Shown here: piece after piece, positions 27,026 to 34,420 of the stretch | Layout of the letters: each line of letters begins with the position of its first letter | Position numbering within the stretch: the first letter of the stretch is position 1 | Assembly (NCBI RefSeq): GCF_003946305.1 | Contig: NZ_RHNS01000001.1 | Location: 372,001-436,000 of the forward strand | Source of the DNA: Lacticaseibacillus porcinae | Lineage (GTDB): Bacteria; Bacillota; Bacilli; Lactobacillales; Lactobacillaceae | DNA: 64,000 bases | Reading direction: 5' to 3' | The notes under the pieces: model-generated | The model's database searches: none | Told to the model about the DNA's origin: nothing | Seen by the model: only the letters and a program-made list of their open reading frames with translations | Program-made: the position numbers and the translations under genes

Positions 27026-27457
27026 TCAAGCTTGCCAACCGAGAAAATGATTTTCCTGTAACGTCTTTAAATTATCCGTGATAAACTGCATGCGACCGCG
27101 AAAAGGACGTACGCCGAAACTATTGGCTAGGCCATTTACTTTAAAATCGATCACAAACTCTTCTTCAACGTCCTCGATCACCCCAAAGTTCGTAATCGTC
27201 TCAATGGGAATATGTCGCACTGGTGCTTGGCGGCTCAATTCGATGACGTCAAGGCTCTTTGCAGTAAAAACGAGAATATGTTGTTTCTCTGTGGTACCAG
27301 TATCCGGACTAATTTCTTTGTAGCGATAGCTTTGGTAGACCTTCAACCCATCACGAACGCGGTAATTGGCGATCACATAATTGTGCTCAGGAACCAGACC
27401 ATGAGCTCGGATCTCCGCTGCTAAATTCTTCGGTGTGTAAAACAAGGCAAACTTCAC
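27026..27457 (-). CDS. PH-like domain protein
   Basis: About 143 residues from a GTG at 27457. An in-frame ATG at 27508 is rejected because a promoter (TTGTTA then TATAAT at 27523-27518, minus) places the transcript start at about that codon, while GGGAG sits seven bases before the GTG. The middle of the protein is beta-rich (YQSYRYKEISPDTG, RHIPIETITNFGVIEDVEEE) and ends in a helix, as in bacterial PH/YvbH-like domains. First gene of a two-gene operon. Function unknown. Confidence 0.68.
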   Translation of the reverse strand: MKFALFYTPKNLAAEIRAHGLVPEHNYVIANYRVRDGLKVYQSYRYKEISPDTGTTEKQHILVFTAKSLDVIELSRQAPVRHIPIETITNFGVIEDVEEEFVIDFKVNGLANSFGVRPFRGRMQFITDNLKTLQENHFLGWQA

Positions 27458-27772
27458 ATAATCAGCTCCCGTCAAATCCTTATCAGCTAATAACGACAGC
27501 GCTATCATTAATGCAAATTATACCCCTACCCAAACGTTTAACAAGCGATGGTTGCGATGTTAGCACTGACTGTTGATCCTAATTATGCTTCGAAACGAGC
27601 ACATCACCATCAATTGAAGGTGTTGGCCTTACCGCCGATCAGCAATTCGGTAATTTACAACCGTGCCGAAATCGCTACTTTTAATACCATATTCTTTTCC
27701 TACTATCATGTAATCAACCATGTTTCAATGTGATTCCGTGATAAACTAATCTCAGGAAAAGGGGGAACGCAT

Positions 27773-28687
27773 ATGTCCATAAATTCCATCGGCGCCTCGG
27801 TAAAAACCTTACGGACCAAACGCGGCTATACTGCCAAAGCCATGTACACAGGCTTAATGTCTCGTGCCAATTATGCCAGATTTGAAAAAGGTGAAATCGA
27901 CACAACTGCTGCCAACTTATACGAACTGACCAAACGTTTAAATATCTCGATTGATGAATGGACTCGACTTTACGATCAAAACCGTGGCCGCGATGTTGGT
28001 GGCGAAAAAACTATGCAAGTTAATCAACTGCTCAATACTGGATGGACCACTAAACAACCTGAGCCTTTGCATCAAGCTGCTGCGATTTGTCGCGACTTGT
28101 ATGCCACTTACCATTATCCTAATGAACATTTCAGTGGCTTAACGGCTGAGGCGTTGGCGATCTATCTTGAAAACCATGAAGACATCACCCAACCTAATCC
28201 TGCGTTAACCGAAATCATTACTTATCTCAACGGCATTGAAACCTGGTATGCCAAAGACGTGGGGTTATTGTACAACGTTTTACAAATTTTACCGATGCAG
28301 ACCTTGTTACAACAAGTCACCCGCTATTTGTTCATGGTGAAAAATAATGCTTGGCTTGGTCAAGGCGATACCTTCTTGCCTTCGCAACCAGAGTTGGTGC
28401 AACAATGCTTTCAACCAGTGATTGTTCAGCAAGACGCTGACACTTTTCACCAACTGTTAACGTTGTTCAATGGCATTACCATGTCTGAACGGTTGATTTT
28501 TCCAACGTTGATGCGCCAAATCTATCAAGCCTTTGACCGCTTCACCAAAGATCATGATCAACTTGCCTTAGATCACACCATTGACGCCGTATTTACGGTG
28601 ATTCAACCAGATGTGACCCCTTTTAATGATCAAGAAGTTCATCAACAAGTCCAATTGTTACGTGACTGGCTAGTACCAAAAAAGTAA
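27773..28687 (+). CDS. Rgg/GadR/MutR-type transcriptional regulator
   Basis: 304 residues. The N-terminal XRE helix-turn-helix is IGASVKTLRTKRGYTAKAMY with RANYARFEKGEID; the rest is alpha-helical (TPR-like), as in peptide-responsive Rgg proteins. AAAAGGGGGAACGCAT precedes the ATG. The 264-base gap upstream (27509-27772) holds a promoter for the minus-strand operon and nothing else I can name. It is followed by a second regulator of the same class. No pheromone peptide gene is evident next to it. Confidence 0.82.
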   Translation: MSINSIGASVKTLRTKRGYTAKAMYTGLMSRANYARFEKGEIDTTAANLYELTKRLNISIDEWTRLYDQNRGRDVGGEKTMQVNQLLNTGWTTKQPEPLHQAAAICRDLYATYHYPNEHFSGLTAEALAIYLENHEDITQPNPALTEIITYLNGIETWYAKDVGLLYNVLQILPMQTLLQQVTRYLFMVKNNAWLGQGDTFLPSQPELVQQCFQPVIVQQDADTFHQLLTLFNGITMSERLIFPTLMRQIYQAFDRFTKDHDQLALDHTIDAVFTVIQPDVTPFNDQEVHQQVQLLRDWLVPKK

Positions 28688-28710
28688 TGGCGCAGATTTG
28701 AGACACTTTT

Positions 28711-28725
28711 AGTCACTTGTGACCA
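28711..28725 (+). promoter_or_regulatory. Operator-like inverted repeat before the second Rgg-like gene
   Basis: AGTCACTTGTGACCA contains GTCAC-TT-GTGAC. A -35 box TTGTGA overlaps it, with a -10-like TTAGTT after 17 bases. The same 15-mer, with one change, occurs upstream of the WxL operon (37418-37432, minus strand). Confidence 0.6.
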
Positions 28726-28768
28726 AGCCATGCTACCTTTTAGTTATCAACCACTAGGAGGTGTTCGC

Positions 28769-29659
28769 ATGCTTGCACAAGCCCATCTTGGCGCTTATTT
28801 TAAACAGTTACGACTGGATCAAAATTTATCGCGACAAGCGTTAGCCAAGCGCCTGAATTTCTCTGAAAAGACGTTGCAGCGCATTGAAGCCGGGATTGTG
28901 GATCTAAAAGTGACCCAATGCTTTGCCTTGGTCAACTATTTTGCCCTCACCCCGCAAAATCTCGAACCTGCTGTCGCAGAATTAACCCCACAAAAAGTAT
29001 TTGCCAAAATTAACCGGACCAACGACTACCTTGCTTTGGCAGAACAATTTCAACTGTTAGCCAAAACTCGCCGTCTGCCTTGGCTTGCTGATGCGGCACT
29101 GGTTTGTCAAGCCTTGGCTGCGCAAAACACTGGTGATCAACAACAAGCGATCGAATCCGCTCAACGTTTTGCACAGCACTTCTTGCAACGCAATCACCGC
29201 TCAGAGCTTTGTTTTCATTTACTGACTAAGGTTGCGCCACTTTTGCCGATGACAACGTTAACGCAACTCGCTGCTAGTGGCATCTTCGATGAGGCCATCC
29301 AATCCCCTGCTTTGATCAACGATGCGCTGATTTTTCAGTGGTGCTGGTTGCAACAAGCCATCGCCAATCAAAAACTCACTGACTTGACCTTGACTTGTCA
29401 AATGGTATTGCAAGCATTAAATGCGATTCAAACGCCTGAAAGTCAAATTTTAACTCGTTTTTGCAAGGTGATCCAACGTCGCTTAAACAATCAACCGCAA
29501 CACGCCCAAAGGCAGCTGTCTGCTTTAGAAAATGCCATCACCTTATTATTTCCTGAAGGTAAAGCCCGATGGGTCATCACGCGACTACAAGCCACTGATC
29601 ACCATTTAATGCAGCGTTTAGCCTGTTATCGCCCTTATCGATCAACTGCAATGAATTAA
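28769..29659 (+). CDS. Second Rgg/MutR-type transcriptional regulator
   Basis: 296 residues from an ATG at 28769 preceded by AGGAGG. The XRE helix-turn-helix is LGAYFKQLRLDQNLSRQALA, with FSEKTLQRIEAGIVDLKV. The remainder is helical. It lies 81 bases after a related regulator but has its own promoter and operator-like site. Its location beside the WxL cluster and the shared site suggest it may control that operon; this is inference. Confidence 0.8.
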   Translation: MLAQAHLGAYFKQLRLDQNLSRQALAKRLNFSEKTLQRIEAGIVDLKVTQCFALVNYFALTPQNLEPAVAELTPQKVFAKINRTNDYLALAEQFQLLAKTRRLPWLADAALVCQALAAQNTGDQQQAIESAQRFAQHFLQRNHRSELCFHLLTKVAPLLPMTTLTQLAASGIFDEAIQSPALINDALIFQWCWLQQAIANQKLTDLTLTCQMVLQALNAIQTPESQILTRFCKVIQRRLNNQPQHAQRQLSALENAITLLFPEGKARWVITRLQATDHHLMQRLACYRPYRSTAMN

Positions 29660-29678
29660 ATAGTTTCCTGAACGCTTT

Positions 29679-29724
29679 AAAAAGCTGAGTTAGGTGCAAA
29701 ATATTGCACTGACTCAGCTTTTTT
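29679..29724. terminator. Bidirectional terminator
   Basis: AAAAAGCTGAGT / ACTCAGCTTTTTT with an inner GTGCAA/TTGCAC stem, between the second Rgg-like gene and the convergent Mga-like gene. Confidence 0.88.
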
Positions 29725-29734
29725 GTCGCTATTT

Positions 29735-31192
29735 TTAATGTTGTAGCTCTTGAATCAACTGAAACAAACGCGTTAACAACGTTTGAGCATGGGTCGATTG
29801 CCAGTGGATCACCACTGCAGACGTGGCATCGATGGCTAAAACTGGCAATGCGGAGGTCACAATTAATAAATCGCAAGGTTCATGATGAGCATCGACAATT
29901 TGCACTGCTGGTTGCCGCGCTAAAAATGTCAGTAGATCCACATACTGCATTGTCACAGGGCCCAGAATCAAGCCAACTTTTACTGATTTCGGACTCAGAT
30001 ACTGACGCAACTGTAGTATCTGCGTATATAACGCATTGGTAATCGCAGAAAAATTGCGATCGATCGACTTTGGCGTTTGCCCGTCACGGGCAGCGAACTG
30101 ACAAGCAAGACGTATGATCGATGCCAACGTTTCATCTGCTTTAGTGCCCTTTAAATGATGATTCAACTGATCGGCAAGGGTGGTGCTGACGTCATACCCA
30201 AATGTAAGTACACTGATCACACTGGCTGTTAAACTGACTTCAAATAATCCATGTAGCCGGTTCGCCTCTGCAGTGCCTCCGACTAATTCTGGTGGGAGTT
30301 GTTGAATCACACTTTTGACAAAGCCACGAATAGCCGGATCAAAATGCGTTTGATTCACTAACATGACCATGATTTGAGGATCATCAGTTCCTGTATACAC
30401 CGCCGTTAACACATTGATTAAAAACATGGCTTGCGATTCTGAAATTTGAGCGATTTTGGTTAAACGATGATCGAAGTTGAAGAAATTGCTGACCGGCGTT
30501 GACATCGTTTCTGGCATTTGCGTTTGCCAATCGCCGCAATTTGTCCGCATAAAGGTCACCGCAGCTAAATAAATATGGCTTTCTTTCACCACTGGGTTGT
30601 GAAAATCTAACTTGGTATTTTCATACATTTGCGCCACGATGAAAGCCGCTTGTTGGTGTGAAATAGTCGCAAATGGCCAAACGAGCCCTTGTGTCGCCTC
30701 ACCAAACGCCACCGTCAAGAAGATCCTGATGGCAAGTTCTGAACCGATCATTTCCATCGTTTCATAAACGATCCTCACCCTCAAGGATCGTGCTAAGCGG
30801 CGTAGTTGTTGCAAACGGCGTAACACTGTCACTCGTGAATAAGCGGTTAACCGCAAAAAATCGTCAAAGTTGTTCAAATCATCTGCAAGTAAATGTCCTA
30901 GCAGTTGGTAGGCAACACTGTCTTGAACAAAATACCACGACAACTCAGCTTCAGGCGTGGCCAATAACGCCTCTACTGAAACGGTGTTCTCCCCAGTCAT
31001 GGTGGCAACGTCTTTCAACAACAACGTATAGGTATGATACACCGTGCTGTAGCTAAGTTGCAGGCTTTCTGCTAAGGCTTTTAAATTCAGCCCTTCCCCT
31101 GATTGTTGCTGTGCGGCTTTTAACGCCGATAGCAGCTCCACACGAAAAACTTCTTTTGGGGTTAAGTAGAGATCTTCAAATTGACGGTTCAC
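29735..31192 (-). CDS. Mga-like virulence/cell-surface gene regulator
   Basis: 485 residues from a GTG at 31192, seven bases after GGAGGAA. The N-terminus has a helix-turn-helix (LNLKALAESLQLSYSTVYHT) and a second HTH_Mga-like region (LRLTAYSRVTVLRRLQQLRR). PRD-like central helices follow, and a C-terminal EIIB-like segment with VGLILGPVTMQYVDLLTF, as in the Mga/AtxA class. It lies directly downstream of the WxL operon after a terminator at 31223-31255, so it may be made by read-through or from a promoter in the 120-base gap. Mga-like genes commonly accompany WxL clusters. Confidence 0.8.
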   Translation of the reverse strand: MNRQFEDLYLTPKEVFRVELLSALKAAQQQSGEGLNLKALAESLQLSYSTVYHTYTLLLKDVATMTGENTVSVEALLATPEAELSWYFVQDSVAYQLLGHLLADDLNNFDDFLRLTAYSRVTVLRRLQQLRRLARSLRVRIVYETMEMIGSELAIRIFLTVAFGEATQGLVWPFATISHQQAAFIVAQMYENTKLDFHNPVVKESHIYLAAVTFMRTNCGDWQTQMPETMSTPVSNFFNFDHRLTKIAQISESQAMFLINVLTAVYTGTDDPQIMVMLVNQTHFDPAIRGFVKSVIQQLPPELVGGTAEANRLHGLFEVSLTASVISVLTFGYDVSTTLADQLNHHLKGTKADETLASIIRLACQFAARDGQTPKSIDRNFSAITNALYTQILQLRQYLSPKSVKVGLILGPVTMQYVDLLTFLARQPAVQIVDAHHEPCDLLIVTSALPVLAIDATSAVVIHWQSTHAQTLLTRLFQLIQELQH

Positions 31193-31222
31193 GACAGGTT
31201 CCTCCATATCCAAGGTTCAAAC

Positions 31223-31255
31223 AAAAAAGACAACCATCTCCCCAGCGGTTGCCTT
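31223..31255 (-). terminator. Terminator between WxL operon and Mga-like gene
   Basis: GGCAACC / GGTTGTC stem with a T run on the minus strand, between the WxL gene stop (31318) and the Mga-like start. Confidence 0.65.
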
Positions 31256-31317
31256 GTGGTACTTAGATTGTCGATGCTGCCTCAAACATCGCCAATTGCT
31301 TACACGTTTTCTCATCT

Positions 31318-32196
31318 TTAGTTAATCCCAGTAGATAAGGTCCAAGTCAAAGAGGTTTGGTAAATGGCGTTTTCAGCTGCGAAACTGCTTGGCAAAGTCA
31401 AGGTAATATCCTTTTTAGCCCAGCCAAAGACGTTAGCGCCAGCACCTTCACCATTTTGAGCATTAGCGACTGGTTGACTCGTGCTAGTTGTCGCCACATC
31501 AACAGTGACACTCTTTTTAATGTCAGATACTTTGGTCAAAGCAGCAGTTGGGGTGTAGCCAGCGTCTTGGGCTTCGTTAGTCAACCCTTGTACTGCACCA
31601 GTTTCACCATAAGCGGTGTTGTTAAAGTTCAATGTGGCATCAGTAGGACTGCCTAAGGAATTGCCTTGGTCATCAACTTTTTCCAGTGGACCATCCGCTT
31701 TAACGGACAATTGCCAATCCCCTGGAGTTGCCGTATTTTGGGTGTCAGCGTTAGTCCGCGTATCTTGTTTATCAACGACAGTAGCCCAGGCTTTGCCGTT
31801 GACTTCAGTTAACGCCGAGTCACTAGTATTCAAGATAGCCGTCATGTTCGTCTCAGTGGACTTGTAGCTAGCATAACGGTTGTTAGACGCATTGCTAAGG
31901 TTCAACCCATCTGCAGTAAATTGTGGGAAGCTTGAATCAAAGCGTTCGTGGTTACCAAAATCTAAGATCGCAGGGACTTTTTGCAAACGCAAGTAGCCAG
32001 AGTTCCCATTAGGATTTGGTTCGCCAAAAGAGATCCCTGCTTTGGTGGTATCAGTTTGTGGCAAAGCCACACCGTTGTTCGCAATGGCGTTGTTTTCTTG
32101 AGTTGCAGCATGAGTGGTTGCAGGTGCTACAGTCAATAAGCCGCCAAGTACAGTGGCGCTAGTTAATAATAATGCAGTCACTTTAGTCAGTTTCAT
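31318..32196 (-). CDS. WxL domain surface protein
   Basis: 292 residues. A signal peptide (MKLTKVTALLLTSATVLGGL, cleavage near THAA) leads to a mature protein with the two WxL motifs: WQL in the ~150 region (GDWQLSVKADGPL) and WTL at the very end (LTWTLSTGIN). WxL domains bind peptidoglycan non-covalently. GGAGGAAACACAA precedes the ATG at 32196. It is the last structural gene of the WxL operon. Confidence 0.92.
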   Translation of the reverse strand: MKLTKVTALLLTSATVLGGLLTVAPATTHAATQENNAIANNGVALPQTDTTKAGISFGEPNPNGNSGYLRLQKVPAILDFGNHERFDSSFPQFTADGLNLSNASNNRYASYKSTETNMTAILNTSDSALTEVNGKAWATVVDKQDTRTNADTQNTATPGDWQLSVKADGPLEKVDDQGNSLGSPTDATLNFNNTAYGETGAVQGLTNEAQDAGYTPTAALTKVSDIKKSVTVDVATTSTSQPVANAQNGEGAGANVFGWAKKDITLTLPSSFAAENAIYQTSLTWTLSTGIN

Positions 32197-32286
32197 TTGT
32201 GTTTCCTCCAATAGTTGTAAGATATTTTTATTCCATATCGAGGCGAATATGGCATAAACAGAAATTAAGTAAAACCGTTCACGAGA

Positions 32287-32442
32287 TCAATTCAAGGTAT
32301 AGGTCACCCAAGAATCGAGTTGATGTTGCCGCTTGACAGCCATGGTGCCACTGCCTGCCAACGCGATGGTTAACACCACGATCATGCTTACTGTGGCAAT
32401 CAGGACTTTACGAAAACCAAACTTAGCGATCAATTTGCGCAT
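32287..32442 (-). CDS. 51-residue membrane microprotein in the WxL operon
   Basis: A small frame, MRKLIAKFGFRKVLIATVSM onward, ending SWVTYTLN. It has an excellent site, AAAGGAGGAAACGTC before the ATG at 32442, and starts 20 bases before the end of the upstream DUF916 gene, so translation is coupled. One hydrophobic helix (about 13-34) follows a basic N-terminus: a signal anchor or secreted peptide. The C-terminus WVTYTLN resembles the W..L ending of WxL domains. I know no family for it. Confidence 0.78.
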   Translation of the reverse strand: MRKLIAKFGFRKVLIATVSMIVVLTIALAGSGTMAVKRQHQLDSWVTYTLN

Positions 32443-33388
32443 GACGTTTCCTCCTTTGTCTAAATACCAAGATGACCACCAGCAAACTCACAATGGCTGC
32501 CATCGCACCCCACCACCAGCGTTGCGCAATGGCAAAACGCTCAGCAGAAGTCCACGCCACATGCCCATCGTGCGAAATAACGAGATAGCGCGTGATGGTA
32601 TGGTGTTCTTTGCCGGCATGTGTTTGCAACACCACACGATAAATACCAGGTTGCAATTGCTTGCCAGCCAAGTGCACTGCCAAAGGTAAGGTCGTATCAG
32701 GGGCCCAACGCAAATGCGTTTGCGTCAATTGATAACTCAGCCAAGGCTGATTCGCATGTTGCAAGTTGGTGCGCACCGTCATTGCTGAGCGAAAACGCCC
32801 ATCTTTTGCCACCAAGTTGAAATGCAAGGTCGGTTTTTGTAAATCGACACGTTTGCCAACTGTGGTTAACGCAAGCGGAGTTGCCGCCCGCGCTTGCCCT
32901 TGGAGCACTAATCCGATGCGGTAGCGCACGCGGTTATTTACTGTAACGTGTGCTTTAGCATTGGTGGTGGTCAATTCAATGGCCATGAGTTTAGTGCCCG
33001 TACCAATCGTGGTACGGTTGGGCAAAGTTAGCGTGATTTGCGCTTGTGCTTTCGGCGCTAATAACTTGGTGGTGACATAGTCAAATTGTTTTGTGACGTG
33101 AGCTGGGGCGGGTTGATAGTCCAGCTTGCCATTCACTTGTGTCGTTGCTTGCAACAGGCGAATCCGAATCGTTTGTGGCGTTTGCTCAGGGTTATAAACG
33201 CGCAAGGCGACTTTGCGGCGTGATTGATCGACTTTTAAGTCAAAATAGCCCGCTTGTTCCCCGACGCGATTATCTTTTGGTAACTCTGGGCGAATCATAA
33301 ACGTTGAAGTGCTTGCCTGAACGGTTTGTGAACCGCCAATCAATACCCCCAACAGCATCCCGATCACTAGCCATCCACGCCATTTCAT
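32423..33388 (-). CDS. DUF916/DUF3324 WxL-associated membrane protein (second copy)
   Basis: 321 residues from an ATG at 33388 that overlaps the upstream stop (ATGA). Signal peptide KWRGWLVIGMLLGVLIGGS, then the DUF916 beta domain (FMIRPELPKDN, GYFDLKVDQSRRKVALRVYN), a DUF3324-like domain, and a C-terminal membrane helix with basic tail (FRQRRKRHAQIDR). Such proteins bind WxL partners and peptidoglycan at the membrane. The operon holds two of these in tandem. Confidence 0.9.
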   Translation of the reverse strand: MKWRGWLVIGMLLGVLIGGSQTVQASTSTFMIRPELPKDNRVGEQAGYFDLKVDQSRRKVALRVYNPEQTPQTIRIRLLQATTQVNGKLDYQPAPAHVTKQFDYVTTKLLAPKAQAQITLTLPNRTTIGTGTKLMAIELTTTNAKAHVTVNNRVRYRIGLVLQGQARAATPLALTTVGKRVDLQKPTLHFNLVAKDGRFRSAMTVRTNLQHANQPWLSYQLTQTHLRWAPDTTLPLAVHLAGKQLQPGIYRVVLQTHAGKEHHTITRYLVISHDGHVAWTSAERFAIAQRWWWGAMAAIVSLLVVILVFRQRRKRHAQIDR

Positions 33389-34404
33389 CGTGGCCGTACC
33401 GCTAGTAACCAAATCAGGCTTCCCACGGCTAACAGCCACAAACCAGCAACCCCGATGGTGACTGGGATCCAATTGTTTTTCGGCTTTTTAGCTGCGTGCT
33501 TGTTCAAATGATCCGCAGTAGACTTGGCTACAGTGAAAGTTTTGACAAATGTTTTATCAATTGGGAAGCGAGTGGCGTAATTTTGGCCTTTGACATGAAG
33601 CTTAATTTTATAAGTGCCAGGTTGCATACTGTCATAATTCCAAGAAATTGGGACCTTCAACGTGGAGTTCGGTGCAATCGTGACATTGCTGTTGCGGAAG
33701 CTACGCTTGGTGTTGCCTTTCCCTTCTTGTGCGATCTCCCCAGTAATGGCGACTTGACGCATCGCCATGGGTTGATCATTCTTCACAGCAATCGCCATAG
33801 CCGGATGTTTATTGTATAAAAACGGTCGCGTATGCTGATAAATCAAGTTTGCTGAAGCACTCGCATAGCCTTTACCTTGTAACAAAATTCCTACCGAGTA
33901 GGCATAATGAGATTTCACCGCAGTGTGATCTTTGGCATCAGGATTGGGTTTTTCAATAAAATGCCAATCGCCGTACACCATGCCTTTGATCCCAGTTTGA
34001 GGAATTTTCAGCGTTGTATTCAAAGTGGTAGCCTCATGTGGCGACAACTTAATGGTTGCCTGCGTTTTTGGCTGGGTGAGTAAAGTGGTCAGTGGATGCT
34101 GCAAGGTTTTATCGGTGTAGTGCGCGTCAAAGTTGATGCCACCACCAACTTGGGTATAAGCGTTACGAATGGCGCTTTGAACGGTGATCGTTTTGTTGGT
34201 GAAATTTTGAATCCGTAATTGTAAAGTTTGTTCAGTGCCGCTTGCGACTTTCAAATCATAAAAATTTTCTGTTTGATCCGTTTGATTGTCCGGTAGCACT
34301 GGCTGGACTTCAAAATCGTTATTTTCAGCGGCTTGCACTGGTCGCATGGTGTAAAAGCCAATGGCAAAAGCCAAGCTTAATGCGACAAATAATCCTTTTT
34401 TCAA
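33385..34404 (-). CDS. DUF916/DUF3324 WxL-associated membrane protein (first copy)
   Basis: 339 residues with signal peptide MKKGLFVALSLAFAIGFYTM, a DUF916 domain (FEVQPVLPDNQTDQTENFYD), a DUF3324 domain, and a C-terminal membrane anchor (WIPVTIGVAGLWLLAVGSLI). AAAGGAGGAAGCC precedes the ATG. Its end overlaps the start of the second DUF916 gene by four bases. It is expected to anchor the WxL surface complex. Confidence 0.9.
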   Translation of the reverse strand: MKKGLFVALSLAFAIGFYTMRPVQAAENNDFEVQPVLPDNQTDQTENFYDLKVASGTEQTLQLRIQNFTNKTITVQSAIRNAYTQVGGGINFDAHYTDKTLQHPLTTLLTQPKTQATIKLSPHEATTLNTTLKIPQTGIKGMVYGDWHFIEKPNPDAKDHTAVKSHYAYSVGILLQGKGYASASANLIYQHTRPFLYNKHPAMAIAVKNDQPMAMRQVAITGEIAQEGKGNTKRSFRNSNVTIAPNSTLKVPISWNYDSMQPGTYKIKLHVKGQNYATRFPIDKTFVKTFTVAKSTADHLNKHAAKKPKNNWIPVTIGVAGLWLLAVGSLIWLLAVRPR

Positions 34405-34420
34405 TGGCTTCCTCCTTTGG

